DNA from: Ignavibacteria bacterium GWF2_33_9
GTDB lineage: Bacteria > Bacteroidota > Ignavibacteria > Kapaibacteriales > UBA2268
Assembly: GCA_001804565.1 (NCBI GenBank)
Contig: MHAC01000044.1
Location: forward strand, 1 to 33,960
DNA: 33,960 bases
Direction of reading: 5' to 3'
Under the pieces are notes generated by a model, which worked only from the letters and a program-made list of their open reading frames with translations, was not told the origin of the DNA and did no database searches. The position numbers and the translations under genes were made by a program. Positions within the stretch are counted from its first letter, which is position 1; every line of letters begins with the position of its first letter. This document shows, piece by piece, positions 14,045 to 23,422 of this stretch.

Positions 14045-16303
14045 TTGAAAAAGTTAAAATTCATATTATTATTTTTCTTTATTTTCATCTCCGGTGCAGC
14101 AGCAGATGTGAAATTCCCTTTGATGATTAGTAACGATTTGAAGTATTCCGATGGGAAATTACTTGTGGATACTGCAAATATGCAATTTTATCTTGTAAAA
14201 CCTAACTGGACAAATGTTCTTGAAATTATTTCCACTTGGAATGGATTAGATAATCAAAATAAAATTAGTAAAAATCCCGGAAATATCCAAATTCAAAAAT
14301 CATTCATATTAAATGGAAATTTAATATTACTGGCTTTAGAAAATGATAACTTACATTTTATCGAACTTGATTCTGAATTGAATTTGATTAATAATCTGAT
14401 TATTGCAAACTTAAATAACTCACCGGGTACAAATGCATTTGACTTGGTACCCTACGATACTACCCATTTTTTCCTGCGGGTGAATGAATCACTTTATTCA
14501 TTCATAAAAAATGAGGATTTATTCATTTATGAAATAAAAGATGAAAAAGTAAACAGTTTTAATGTAATTGAGGATAATTCAAAACCCAAATTAGCTTTAA
14601 TAGAAAATTTCTCAGATTTCAATATGCTGAAAGTTGAAAATCTCAAAGGAGAAGTTGAATTTCAATTGCGGCTTAGTTCCGGTGAAATTAACAACATACA
14701 GCAATTCAACGATTTGCTGTTGGTCACAAGTTATATTGAAGGTGCAAATTCCACTTTACTTGAAGTAGTAAATTTAAAAAAGAGGGAAGTCACTTTTTCA
14801 GATTATTTTGATGTTCAACCGGAAAATCTTGCTTTTTCGCAGCTTAGGAATGGAAATGTGCAAATTGCTTGTATTAACCATGATAAAGAGTCAATAAGGT
14901 TGAATTTAAGGGAATTACAAAATTTTTCAGAACTTGTGAATTATTCTTCAATTAAACTGAATGAAGAAATAAATGAACCTATTTCACTTGTTTTTGTCAA
15001 TAATTTATATTTTGCATTATTCCGCAATTACATAATTGCCTTCAATGAAGATTTAGTAATTCAACTGAACGATTTTGTACAGCTTGGAAAGAATTTCAAG
15101 ACTACTCCCAATCTAAAAATCTATAATAATTCACTTTTAATAAGTTCCACTTATTACAGTGAAGTTTTCAATTTGGAACAAAATCAATACTGGATGTTTT
15201 ATTCATTACTTAACTATATTTCAAAATATATAGTTCCTTTAATTTTGCTTTTGTTTATTTATATATACTATATGAAATTCAGGAAGCAAAAGAGATTATT
15301 AAGAGAAATAACAGAATTACCAAGTTCAGGATTAATGATAATTTTGAACAAAACGGGTGAAATTTCCCGAATAAATAAGCAGGCTCGTGATTTACTCGGA
15401 ATTGAATCCGGCATTCCTTTGAATAAACATATTCTGGAATATTTCACTCTGGCTTTCACAAGTGAATTAAAGGCATTTGTTATAGATGGATTACTGAATA
15501 ACCTCTATATTACAAAGAAGATTATGCTGCGGAAGGAAAATCAGAATTTTGAATTTGTCTTTAGTTTTTCTCCAATTTGGTCAACTTCAGGAAGCATAAA
15601 AGGTTATTTACTTAATGGATATAATATAACTGAGCAATTGGAAAGAAAAAGGATTTCAAACTGGGCTCAACTTGCTCATGATATGCAAACAAATCTGCTT
15701 ACTATAAAACTTAATGCCGAACAATTACATTCCGAAGAAAATGCTGAAAATCAAAGTAGATTAGGAAAAATACTACATCAGGTGAATTTGCTGCAAAGAA
15801 GAGTACGTGATATTGTTACTGTCGGCAGATCAAATAAGCTTGAGCTTGTAAGGACTTCAGCAGAAGAAATTTTCAATGAAGTTACCGGTGAATTTGATGC
15901 AACAGTCTTCCCCACTATTACTATCAACATGAATTATACTAATTTCGATTTATTTTGCGATAAACCAAAACTAATTAGAGCAATCCGTAATGCGATTGAA
16001 AATGGAATTAAGGCGATACCTGACCAGAAAGGCAGAATTGATTTATCCAGTTGGACAGACTCGAATTACTATTACTTCCAAATCAAAGACAATGGAGTGG
16101 GGATGGACGAAGAATTGAAGAAAAAGATTCTTACCCCTTATTTCACAACTTCCAAAGACGGCAGTGGTTTCGGTCTGGGGACGATGATTATTCAACAAGT
16201 TGTGGAATTGCATTATGGTAAATTGAATATTAATTCCGAAAAGGGAAAAGGAACTGAATTAATTATCAAAATCCCTAAAAATATTCAAAGCAAATCAAGA
16301 TAA
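14045..16303 (+). CDS. Membrane-bound sensor histidine kinase with large periplasmic sensor and PAS domain
   Basis: The 752-residue protein begins at TTG, eight bases after AAGG (14034-14037) and one base after the previous stop. This start gives a perfect signal sequence (MKKLKFILLFFFIFISGAAA), and no ATG lies upstream of residue 27. Residues 22-390 form an extracytoplasmic sensor of repeated beta strands, possibly a propeller. A TM helix follows (about 393-415), then a PAS domain (about 425-530; GEISRINKQARDLLGIE) and a HisKA region with H545 in LAHDMQTNLL. The HATPase domain has N649 in the N box (RNAIENG), D682-N-G-V-G-M and GSGFGLG. After sensing, it should phosphorylate a response regulator, but none is encoded nearby. 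Its tight spacing to the oxidoreductase suggests co-transcription. Confidence 0.9.
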   Translation: MKKLKFILLFFFIFISGAAADVKFPLMISNDLKYSDGKLLVDTANMQFYLVKPNWTNVLEIISTWNGLDNQNKISKNPGNIQIQKSFILNGNLILLALENDNLHFIELDSELNLINNLIIANLNNSPGTNAFDLVPYDTTHFFLRVNESLYSFIKNEDLFIYEIKDEKVNSFNVIEDNSKPKLALIENFSDFNMLKVENLKGEVEFQLRLSSGEINNIQQFNDLLLVTSYIEGANSTLLEVVNLKKREVTFSDYFDVQPENLAFSQLRNGNVQIACINHDKESIRLNLRELQNFSELVNYSSIKLNEEINEPISLVFVNNLYFALFRNYIIAFNEDLVIQLNDFVQLGKNFKTTPNLKIYNNSLLISSTYYSEVFNLEQNQYWMFYSLLNYISKYIVPLILLLFIYIYYMKFRKQKRLLREITELPSSGLMIILNKTGEISRINKQARDLLGIESGIPLNKHILEYFTLAFTSELKAFVIDGLLNNLYITKKIMLRKENQNFEFVFSFSPIWSTSGSIKGYLLNGYNITEQLERKRISNWAQLAHDMQTNLLTIKLNAEQLHSEENAENQSRLGKILHQVNLLQRRVRDIVTVGRSNKLELVRTSAEEIFNEVTGEFDATVFPTITINMNYTNFDLFCDKPKLIRAIRNAIENGIKAIPDQKGRIDLSSWTDSNYYYFQIKDNGVGMDEELKKKILTPYFTTSKDGSGFGLGTMIIQQVVELHYGKLNINSEKGKGTELIIKIPKNIQSKSR

Positions 16304-16334
16304 GGCTTGCCTAAATTTTATTCAATAAAATACG

Positions 16335-16363
16335 TTGTATTTAAGAATATTTTCTTAATTTTA
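16335..16363 (+). promoter_or_regulatory. Candidate Bacteroidota-type promoter for the subtilisin-like protease
   Basis: TTG (16335-16337) is followed after 18 bases by TAATTTTA (16356-16363), which matches seven of the eight positions of TAnnTTTG except the last base. It lies about 58 bases before the ATG at 16422, which has AAGG eight bases upstream. In such AT-rich DNA a chance match is possible. Confidence 0.35.
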
Positions 16364-16421
16364 AAGTTACGATTTTTTCTAATAATGAAATTAAATTTTA
16401 TAATATAACAAGGTTAAATAA

Positions 16422-19400
16422 ATGAAAAAAATAACAACTAATTTATTCTTGATACTATTACTCGTCACTGGACAAGTATTTGCAAGACCTAATGTAGATG
16501 CAACAGCTGCAACAAAAGGCTATTACATCAAAACAGCAGGTAATACTAAAGATGGCAAATGGTATACTCTTGCAAAGAATCAATTTGTAAAAAAAATTGA
16601 TTCAAAATATTATTTGCAAAATGCTGTAAATGTGAAATTCAAGGATAAAATAGAAATTTCCAATGATAAAAAATCATTGAGGAATCCTTCAATTCAAACG
16701 GCAATAAAGGATTACGGAATAAGCAATATTTCTGCTCCTTATGCAAAATACGTTATGAATCAAGAAGATAAAATAGGCATATCCAGAATTTATCAAATAA
16801 ATTATGACAAAACAATAGATCCCTACTTAATTTGTGAAGAATTGATGAAAAATCCTGAAGTGGAATATGCTTCACCAATTTTCATTCGTGAACTTTACGA
16901 ATATTCACCCAATGATCCTCAATTCCAGAATTCTAATCAATATTTCCTTGATGTTCTCAAAATGAGACAAGCATGGGAAATATCCAAAGGAAGCAAGGAT
17001 GTGAAAATTGCAATTGTGGATAATGCTATAGATATAACACATCAGGATTTAGCAGATAATATCTGGACAAATCCCAATGAAATTGAGGGCAATGGCATTG
17101 ATGACGATAATAACGGATTTAAGGATGATGTGCACGGATGGGATTTTGTTGGAAATATTACCGGTCTTCCTTTGAGACCAGATAATGATACAAAACCACT
17201 TTATGCTGCAGTAAATCATGGCACACACACATCAGGTTGTGCTTCAGCTGTTACAAATAATAGTGTTGGTGTTGCAAGTGTTGGTCATAGTTGCAGCATT
17301 ATTCCGATTAAAGTAGGTTCCGATAATCCGAATGTTGGATCAATTATCGCCGGTTATGATGGAATCCTATATGCAGCAAATATTGGTGCAGATATTATTA
17401 ATTGCAGTTGGGGAGGTCCCGGATTTTCTCAAGCTGAAAAGGATATTGTAGATTACGCAATTTCAAAGGGTTGTATTCTTGTAGTATCAGGTGGAAATTA
17501 TAATGAACAAGTTGATGATGGTACAAATTATCCTGCATCATTCGAAGGTTGTTTTACCGTGGGTGCCTCAGGAACTAATTCTCCAGCTTCATTTACTGCT
17601 TACGGTATTAACGTTGATATTTTTGCCCCCGGCTTAAATATTGTATCTACACTTCCCGGCAATAATTATGGAGGAGAATCCGGAACCTCAATGTCGTCAC
17701 CGATAGTTGCGGGTCTTTTCGGACTTTTAAAGTCACTTCATCCTGATTGGACTCCAATGCAATTACAGCATCAGATTAGAGCAACAGCAAATAAAAGTTT
17801 AACAAGCAGTCCTAGTTTGAAGCCTTATTATTACGGCAATGCAAATGCTTTTGACGCACTTCGGTATAATAATAACGATGCAAATTATGTAATGCCAGGT
17901 ATTTCAATGGAATCAGTAATGATTAATGGTGCTTCTGAAATTTCGAGTTTTGAAGATAATGAAGTTAAAGCTTCATTCAAAAACTATTTGGGTGATGCTG
18001 ACAGTGTTACAATTGAATTTATTCCAATTAATGATTGGTTAACTGTTACTGACGGTATTCAAACAATTCCTGCTATCAAAGCAAATGAAATAAAAGAAGC
18101 GACAATTCATATTCAAATCACAGATAAATGTCCCTGGTTTTTTGGTGATACACGAATTATTGTTAAAATTACAGCACAAAATAACTATGTTAATTATGAA
18201 TTAATATCATTACCGATAAATTTACCTTCAAATAATATATTTACAACAAGGATTAATCAGTTAACTGATATTACCACAAGCTATATAAGCACATTGCATA
18301 TGTATTCTGAATCGAACGGCTGGGCTGCAGGTATGAACAGATTAGACGACAGAGGTTTGTTCCATAAAATAACAAATAACAATTTTACTTCCGGTTATAT
18401 TTCAAGTGAACCTACATACTGTGTTTACGGTTTTGATGCAAACAAAGCTTTGATTGGTACAGGTACTGATGATGCAGTCGGAACTTCACATATTTATATT
18501 ACAACAAACGGCGGAACAAACTGGACAACTGTAAATACTTCTAATATAACAAACTTTATTAATTTCATTCACTTTTGGGATGACCAAAATGGAATTTTCC
18601 TTGGTGATGCCGTTGGTTCACAATGGGGAATTGCTACAACTTCTGACGGTGGATATACATGGAATCTATTGAGTACAATGCCTGATCCTCTTTCCGCTGA
18701 AGATGGTTTAGTTGGTTCAGGTCAGTTCGAAGGAGATGAAATTTGGTTTGGTACAAATATGGGTAGAATATTTTATTCTCCTGACCGTGGTCAGACCTGG
18801 TCTGTTTCCAATGTTATGCTTGGAAAAGCAGTTACAGATTTAACATTCCTCGACAAGAACACAGGTGTTGCAATTGTTTCCGAAGATTTGCGTGCAACTT
18901 CAAGTCGTTATCCTGCTTCTACTTCTGATGGAATGGTAACCTGGAAAACAAATACTAATTTGGATTTCACAGCAAATAATTTGTATCCGATTTATACATT
19001 TGCTCCTCAAAATTCCGGAAAAATTTACATGCTTTTCTCAACAGGCGAGGTGTTTTATTCAGAAAATCTATGGGCTACATTCCAACCGGAATTGACAAAG
19101 AAGTTTGCGGTTTATGTTTGCGGATCCCATCGTATGTATAATGGAAAAGTACGATTATTCCATGTAGGTAATGCATTCTCCACTCTCGACTTTATTTTTA
19201 ATGCAGCTGTGATTGAAAAGAAAATTGCATTAGCCGAAGCATCACCTGTTGACTTTGGCGATATTGAAACCAGTAAAACCAAGACAAAATTTATTAAAAT
19301 TGATAATGTAGGAAATACACTCACTAATATTTATTCTTCTGAAGTTATTCCGGGAGCAAATACAAGTGCAAATGAATTCGAAGTGAAAACATCTTTGCCT

Positions 19401-19817
19401 TCTGATATTGATGTGGGTTCTTCAATGAATTTCCGTGTTGCTTTCTCTCCAATCGATGGCGGTGCGAAAAGTGCTACAATACGTCTGACAACTGACGGCG
19501 ATCCTAATACTTTCGAATTTGAAGTTATTGGACAAGGTATATTATCAGTTTATGAAATTGCTTCTCCTGAAATTCTTGCAATTAGCCCAAACCCAAGCAA
19601 TTCACTTGCTTACGTAAAATTCCAAAGTAAATCAAATGCAAAGTCAAACATTACTCTTTATGATAATTTGAACAGAAAAGTGTTTGAAAATACTATGGAT
19701 ATGATTGTCGGTGAAAATGAATTCAATCTGGATGTCTCCAAATTGAATACCGGTATGTACTTCCTAATTATTTCAGATGGCAGTATAAATTATGTCAGCA
19801 AATTAATAAAAGAATAA
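16422..19817 (+). CDS. Subtilisin-like (S8) serine protease exported by T9SS
   Basis: The 1131-residue protein has a signal peptide (1-21, ending FARP) and an N-terminal prodomain (to about 160). The S8 catalytic domain (about 175-480) has D200 in KIAIVDNAID, H266 in NHGTHTSG, the oxyanion Asn N359 in SGGNYN and S423 in SGTSMSSPIVAG. A calcium-loop-like DDDNNG (227-232) stands between the first two. Residues about 610-930 carry BNR/sortilin-like Asp-box repeats (TNGGTNWTTV, SDGGYTWNLL, PDRGQTWSVS). A HYDIN/choice-of-anchor-D-like Ig domain follows (about 940-1045; VDFGDIETSKTKTKFI). The end is a type A T9SS sorting domain, with ISPNPSNSLAYVKF and LNTGMYFLIISDG and a final KLIKE. It should be exported across the outer membrane and act outside. 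The catalytic triad is intact. Confidence 0.95.
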   Translation: MKKITTNLFLILLLVTGQVFARPNVDATAATKGYYIKTAGNTKDGKWYTLAKNQFVKKIDSKYYLQNAVNVKFKDKIEISNDKKSLRNPSIQTAIKDYGISNISAPYAKYVMNQEDKIGISRIYQINYDKTIDPYLICEELMKNPEVEYASPIFIRELYEYSPNDPQFQNSNQYFLDVLKMRQAWEISKGSKDVKIAIVDNAIDITHQDLADNIWTNPNEIEGNGIDDDNNGFKDDVHGWDFVGNITGLPLRPDNDTKPLYAAVNHGTHTSGCASAVTNNSVGVASVGHSCSIIPIKVGSDNPNVGSIIAGYDGILYAANIGADIINCSWGGPGFSQAEKDIVDYAISKGCILVVSGGNYNEQVDDGTNYPASFEGCFTVGASGTNSPASFTAYGINVDIFAPGLNIVSTLPGNNYGGESGTSMSSPIVAGLFGLLKSLHPDWTPMQLQHQIRATANKSLTSSPSLKPYYYGNANAFDALRYNNNDANYVMPGISMESVMINGASEISSFEDNEVKASFKNYLGDADSVTIEFIPINDWLTVTDGIQTIPAIKANEIKEATIHIQITDKCPWFFGDTRIIVKITAQNNYVNYELISLPINLPSNNIFTTRINQLTDITTSYISTLHMYSESNGWAAGMNRLDDRGLFHKITNNNFTSGYISSEPTYCVYGFDANKALIGTGTDDAVGTSHIYITTNGGTNWTTVNTSNITNFINFIHFWDDQNGIFLGDAVGSQWGIATTSDGGYTWNLLSTMPDPLSAEDGLVGSGQFEGDEIWFGTNMGRIFYSPDRGQTWSVSNVMLGKAVTDLTFLDKNTGVAIVSEDLRATSSRYPASTSDGMVTWKTNTNLDFTANNLYPIYTFAPQNSGKIYMLFSTGEVFYSENLWATFQPELTKKFAVYVCGSHRMYNGKVRLFHVGNAFSTLDFIFNAAVIEKKIALAEASPVDFGDIETSKTKTKFIKIDNVGNTLTNIYSSEVIPGANTSANEFEVKTSLPSDIDVGSSMNFRVAFSPIDGGAKSATIRLTTDGDPNTFEFEVIGQGILSVYEIASPEILAISPNPSNSLAYVKFQSKSNAKSNITLYDNLNRKVFENTMDMIVGENEFNLDVSKLNTGMYFLIISDGSINYVSKLIKE

Positions 19818-19845
19818 GAAAATTCAATTATTACTGAATTAAATA

Positions 19846-19874
19846 AAAAATGGGCGACTAAGTCGCCCATTTTC
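19846..19874. terminator. Bidirectional intrinsic terminator
   Basis: TGGGCGA (19851-19857) pairs with TCGCCCA (19863-19869) around a five-base loop, and the stem is extended by AAAA/TTTT on each side. U-rich runs follow in both directions. It lies between the convergent ends of the protease and TPR genes and serves both. Confidence 0.9.
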
Positions 19875-19906
19875 TTTTAGAGTTTATTCCTTACTGAAAT
19901 TGCTAA

Positions 19907-20608
19907 CTAAATTACATCGTCAGTCATATCGGAAGCAAGGAAAAGACCATTTTTCGATTTCTTATCGTCCGGGTCCAAATCCAAAGCAATTTTATAATGC
20001 TGGCGAGCTTCCAGTTTTTTATCCAGATTTAAATATGCATCTGCAAGTAAAGAATGTGCTGTTGGGCTGTCCGGGTTAACTTCCGTTAAGGTAGTGAAAT
20101 TTTCCACTGCTTCTTCGAAGTTCCCCATTCTCAAATTTGCAACACCCAAATGATAATAAGCAATTGTGAAATCAGGATTTTCCATCACAACGTGGCGGAA
20201 ACTGTCACGAGCTTTGCAGGGGAAACCATACTGATAGTAAAAAATTCCCAGCCAGTAATGTGCAATCAAAATAGACATATCCATCTGAATAACTTTTTCA
20301 AGGCAGGTTATCGCTTTTTTAATTTGAGCTTCACGGTAAAGGCAAAGTCCTAGTTCGAAAAGCGGAGTCGGGAAAGTTGGCATTTTTTCCACGGCTATTC
20401 GGAGGTATTCTTCTGCTTGCTTTAAATTTCCCAATCTGTAATGCACATTTCCAATATGTTTGTACACTACTCCAAGCTCAGGATCTTTTTCCAGAGCTTT
20501 TTTGTATGCATCTATTGCTTCTGCATATTTCCCTTTCGATTCCAATTGATATGCACGTAGTACATCTTCATTTTCTGAATCATAAGTATTGAAATTAAAA
20601 TCTTCCAT
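19907..20608 (-). CDS. Tetratricopeptide-repeat protein
   Basis: The 233-residue protein is almost wholly TPR: about six 34-residue units, with clear copies at AYQLESKGKYAEAIDAYKKA (19-38), YKHIGNVHYRLGNLKQAEEY, LFELGLCLYREAQIKKAITC, HYWLGIFYYQYGFPCKARDS, YYHLGVANLRMGNFEEAVEN and HSLLADAYLNLDKKLEARQH. There is no signal peptide or TM helix, so it is a cytoplasmic scaffold. The acidic N-terminus (EDFNFNTYDSENED) precedes the first repeat. Its ATG lies 19 bases after the stop of hydroxybutyryl-CoA dehydrogenase, so the two probably share a message that ends at the hairpin near 19846. No enzymatic motif is present and the partner is unknown. Confidence 0.9.
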   Translation of the reverse strand: MEDFNFNTYDSENEDVLRAYQLESKGKYAEAIDAYKKALEKDPELGVVYKHIGNVHYRLGNLKQAEEYLRIAVEKMPTFPTPLFELGLCLYREAQIKKAITCLEKVIQMDMSILIAHYWLGIFYYQYGFPCKARDSFRHVVMENPDFTIAYYHLGVANLRMGNFEEAVENFTTLTEVNPDSPTAHSLLADAYLNLDKKLEARQHYKIALDLDPDDKKSKNGLFLASDMTDDVI

Positions 20609-20627
20609 TTAAAATATTACCATAAGA

Positions 20628-21515
20628 TTAAAAGATTGAAAAATTCATTGGAACAGGGCTTTCGCCTGTGTAATCGTAAAATCCTTTGCCTGACTTCCGA
20701 CCATAATATCCTGCTGCAACCATTTTTTTAAGCAATGGGCAAGGACGATAACGTGGGTCACCCAAATCATTATGCAATACTTCCATAATAGCCAAAGTTG
20801 TGTCCAATCCAATTAAATCAGCCAAAGTGAGAGGTCCCATTGGATGAGCAAAGCCAAGTTTTGCAACCTGGTCAATTCCTTCTGCTGTTCCAACGCCTTC
20901 CATTAGTGCGAACATTGCTTCATTAAGCAAAGGCATCAAAATTCTATTAGCAATAAAGCCGGGGAAATCATTTGCCAAAACAGGGATTTTACCCAATTTT
21001 TCAGATATATCTTTCACTGTTGCATAAGTTTCATTACTTGTAGCGATACCACGAATTACTTCCACAAGTTTCATCATCGGAACAGGATTCATAAAGTGCA
21101 TACCAATAACATTTTCAGGATGCTTTGTCTTTGCTGCGATTTCCGTAATAGAAATTGTTGATGTATTGGATGCTAATATTGCTCCATCTCTTGCATTGTC
21201 ATCGATTTGAGTGAAAATTTTGAATTTCAGGTCTTTATTTTCTGTCGCAGCTTCGATGATTAAATCTGAATCAGCGCAATCTGCAATATTTACTGTAGTT
21301 TTGATTTGAGCTAAAGTTGCTGCTTTTGCTTCTTCAGTCATAGTACCTTTTTTCACCTGTCTTGCAAGATTTTTTTCTATAGTCCCGAGACCTCTTTGCA
21401 ATGCCGCATCGTTCACGTCCATAACGGTTACATCATAACCTGTTTGTGCAAAAACATGAGTAATTCCATTACCCATTGTTCCTGCTCCAATTACAAACAC
21501 TTTTTGAATTGACAT
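20628..21515 (-). CDS. 3-hydroxybutyryl-CoA dehydrogenase
   Basis: The 295-residue enzyme oxidises or reduces 3-hydroxybutyryl-CoA with NAD(P) in fatty-acid or butyrate metabolism. The Rossmann loop is GAGTMG (10-15), and the acidic position after the second strand is D33. The catalytic residues of the family are present: S119 in SNTSTI, H140 in [18 protein letters not shown]152 and N190 in PGFIANRI. The C-terminal dimerisation domain has [16 protein letters not shown] and ends [13 protein letters not shown], as in Clostridium Hbd and Mycobacterium FadB2. An AGAGGA ribosome-binding site precedes the ATG. It is divergent from the YhdH-type gene across 120 bases and is followed by the TPR gene. 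No thiolase or crotonase is adjacent. Confidence 0.95.
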   Translation of the reverse strand: MSIQKVFVIGAGTMGNGITHVFAQTGYDVTVMDVNDAALQRGLGTIEKNLARQVKKGTMTEEAKAATLAQIKTTVNIADCADSDLIIEAATENKDLKFKIFTQIDDNARDGAILASNTSTISITEIAAKTKHPENVIGMHFMNPVPMMKLVEVIRGIATSNETYATVKDISEKLGKIPVLANDFPGFIANRILMPLLNEAMFALMEGVGTAEGIDQVAKLGFAHPMGPLTLADLIGLDTTLAIMEVLHNDLGDPRYRPCPLLKKMVAAGYYGRKSGKGFYDYTGESPVPMNFSIF

Positions 21516-21635
21516 AATTTTCCTCTTATATTATAATTATTATCTTTTTTGTAATTTTATTTTTTTTAAAATTACTAAAAAAAAGATTAAATTAGTTAAT
21601 TTCATATTTTTTTAAAGTAAATATATAATAAAATT

Positions 21636-22634
21636 ATGGAAAATCTCACATTCAAATCACTAATAATAAATGAAAACTCTGAAGGAAATTTTTCACATAA
21701 TTATGCAAGTAAAACTTTATATGACTTGCCTGCGGGTGAAGTCGTAATTCAAGTAAAGTATTCAGCATTGAATTATAAGGATGCACTCGTCTTCCGTGGA
21801 CATAAAGGCATTTCCGGAAATTATCCGCAGACTCCCGGAATTGATGCTGCCGGGATTGTGTATCATTCCGACTCTCCCGATTTTAAAGTAGGTGATAGTG
21901 TTATCGTTACAGGGTATGATTTGGGAATGAATACTTCCGGAGGATTTCAAGAATTTATCCGTGTACCGTCAAATTGGGTTGTGCCCCTGCCTGAAAAAAT
22001 GACCTTGAAGGAAGCAATGGTACTTGGTACTGCCGGATTTACTGCAGCACTTGCCATTCACAGATTGCAAACAGTAGGAATATTTCCTGATTCAGGTCCT
22101 ATTTTGGTAACCGGAGCTACCGGTGCAGTTGGAGTATGTGCTATTTCAATTTTGAATAAAATCGGATATAAAGTATCTGCTTCCTCAGGCAAACCGGAAC
22201 TTTATGAGTTTCTTAACCAAATCGGAGCAGATGAGATTTTTTCCCGTGAAGAGATTCTGGATGATTCACCTAGACCATTGTTACGCAGACGCTGGAAGGG
22301 AGTAATAGAAAATGTAGGCGGAAAAACCCTGGAGTCTGTTGTAAAAGCTACCGACAAAGAAGGTGCAATAACTGTTATTGGAATACTCAGTGGTGATAAT
22401 TTTTCAAGCACCCTTTATCCTTTCATTTTGCGTGGAATTGCCCTTTTAGGAATTGAATCTGCAGAAACAGAATATCCGCTTCGGAAAGAACTTTGGAGTA
22501 AATTGAGTAATGAATGGCGTATAGTCGATTTCAATTTAATTTGCCGTGAAATCAGTTTCGACCAAATTCCGGATGAACTTGCTAAAATGCTTCAAGGCAA
22601 ACAATCCAAGAAAATTGTTGTGAGAATTTCATAA
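21636..22634 (+). CDS. YhdH/YhfP-type quinone oxidoreductase, acryloyl-CoA reductase-like
   Basis: The 332-residue protein is a zinc-less medium-chain dehydrogenase. It has NYKDALVFRG (46-55), PGIDAAGIV (67-75), GGFQEFIRVP (102-111) and GTAGFTAALAI (131-141), followed by the NADPH-binding TGATGAVG (159-166). This is the arrangement of the YhdH/AcuI group, whose E. coli and Rhodobacter members reduce acryloyl-CoA to propionyl-CoA. No zinc-ligand motif (GHE) is present. It is transcribed away from 3-hydroxybutyryl-CoA dehydrogenase across 120 bases, which suggests shared acyl-CoA metabolism, but the substrate is not proven. The gene is full length, with a hairpin right after the stop. Confidence 0.88.
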   Translation: MENLTFKSLIINENSEGNFSHNYASKTLYDLPAGEVVIQVKYSALNYKDALVFRGHKGISGNYPQTPGIDAAGIVYHSDSPDFKVGDSVIVTGYDLGMNTSGGFQEFIRVPSNWVVPLPEKMTLKEAMVLGTAGFTAALAIHRLQTVGIFPDSGPILVTGATGAVGVCAISILNKIGYKVSASSGKPELYEFLNQIGADEIFSREEILDDSPRPLLRRRWKGVIENVGGKTLESVVKATDKEGAITVIGILSGDNFSSTLYPFILRGIALLGIESAETEYPLRKELWSKLSNEWRIVDFNLICREISFDQIPDELAKMLQGKQSKKIVVRIS

Positions 22635-22638
22635 AAAA

Positions 22639-22669
22639 AAGAGGGTGCATTGTCGAAAACCACCCTCTT
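22639..22669 (-). terminator. Intrinsic terminator of the peroxiredoxin gene
   Basis: AAGAGGGTG (22639-22647) pairs with CACCCTCTT (22661-22669) over nine bases, with a 13-base loop. Read on the minus strand the stem ends in an eight-base T run that touches the stop codon of the convergent oxidoreductase. In the plus direction the following sequence is less U-rich, so it mainly serves the minus-strand gene. Confidence 0.8.
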
Positions 22670-22693
22670 ACTAATTTATCTCTACTCTATTTT

Positions 22694-23422
22694 CTATTTA
22701 TTCATTTTCATAAACCACATAAACCAATTGTAGGAATAATACTCCTCGTTATTTTTAGCTCTGAATTGTTCAGCTTCCTTTTCATTTGAAGGGGGTACGA
22801 TCATGCAATCCTGTCCTTTTACCCAATTTACCGGTGTGAGAAGTTTATCATTATATGTCAATTGCAAAGCTTGCAAAACACGATAAATCTCATCCATATT
22901 TCTTCCTACTGTGCCAGGATAAAAAGCAATAAATTGAATACGATTATCAGGACTTATTATAAAAACACCTCTTACATTTTTTGTACTATTTGTATATGGA
23001 TGTTGCATCCCATACAGTTTTGAGATCCTCATATTAACATCAGATATTAGAGGGAACTTAATTTTTGCGGGTTTTCTCCCCTGATATTCCAGTTTTTCCA
23101 TTATTTCAATCCATGAGAAATGGCTCGGGATACCATCAGTAGAAATTACCATAATTTTTGTTTCCAAGTCGTCGAATTTACCTTGCATTTGTGCAAGCTC
23201 CCAGATTTCTGAAGTGCAGACAGGTGTGAAGTCTGCAGGGTGACTGAAAATTATCCTCCACTTGCCGTAAAAATCATCAGGGAATTTTAGAGTTCCCATT
23301 GTTGATTGTGCCTCGAAAGATGGAGCAACCTGGTTTAGTGTCGGGATTTGTAAGTCTTCCTTTATCTGAGCAAATAAGTTCATCGAAAGAAAGAAGAGCA
23401 AAATGTAAGTAAAATGTTTCAT
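22694..23422 (-). CDS. Secreted peroxiredoxin, Prx6/1-Cys-like
   Basis: The ATG at 23422 is five bases after GGAGG (23432-23428); an upstream TTG lacks such a site. The 242-residue protein starts with a signal peptide (MKHFTYILLFFLSMNLFAQ). The AhpC/TSA domain follows, with the peroxidatic C69 in HPADFTPVCTSE and its T66. The Prx6-group features R174 in GRNMDEIYRVLQAL and PVNWVKGQDCMIVPP come later, where C206 could be a resolving cysteine like those of archaeal peroxiredoxins. It should reduce peroxides with a thiol donor, in the periplasm. Most Prx6 proteins are cytosolic, so export is notable. The gene is convergent with the oxidoreductase and divergent from osmC across 314 bases. Ends in a cluster of aromatic residues (YYSYNWFMWFMK). 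Confidence 0.92.
   Translation of the reverse strand: MKHFTYILLFFLSMNLFAQIKEDLQIPTLNQVAPSFEAQSTMGTLKFPDDFYGKWRIIFSHPADFTPVCTSEIWELAQMQGKFDDLETKIMVISTDGIPSHFSWIEIMEKLEYQGRKPAKIKFPLISDVNMRISKLYGMQHPYTNSTKNVRGVFIISPDNRIQFIAFYPGTVGRNMDEIYRVLQALQLTYNDKLLTPVNWVKGQDCMIVPPSNEKEAEQFRAKNNEEYYSYNWFMWFMKMNK

Noticed and set aside
16304-16334. AT-rich inverted repeat around TTTTATTCAATAAAA after the kinase gene, as a terminator.
   Set aside because: The stem contains only A-T pairs and has no U run following; too weak to call.
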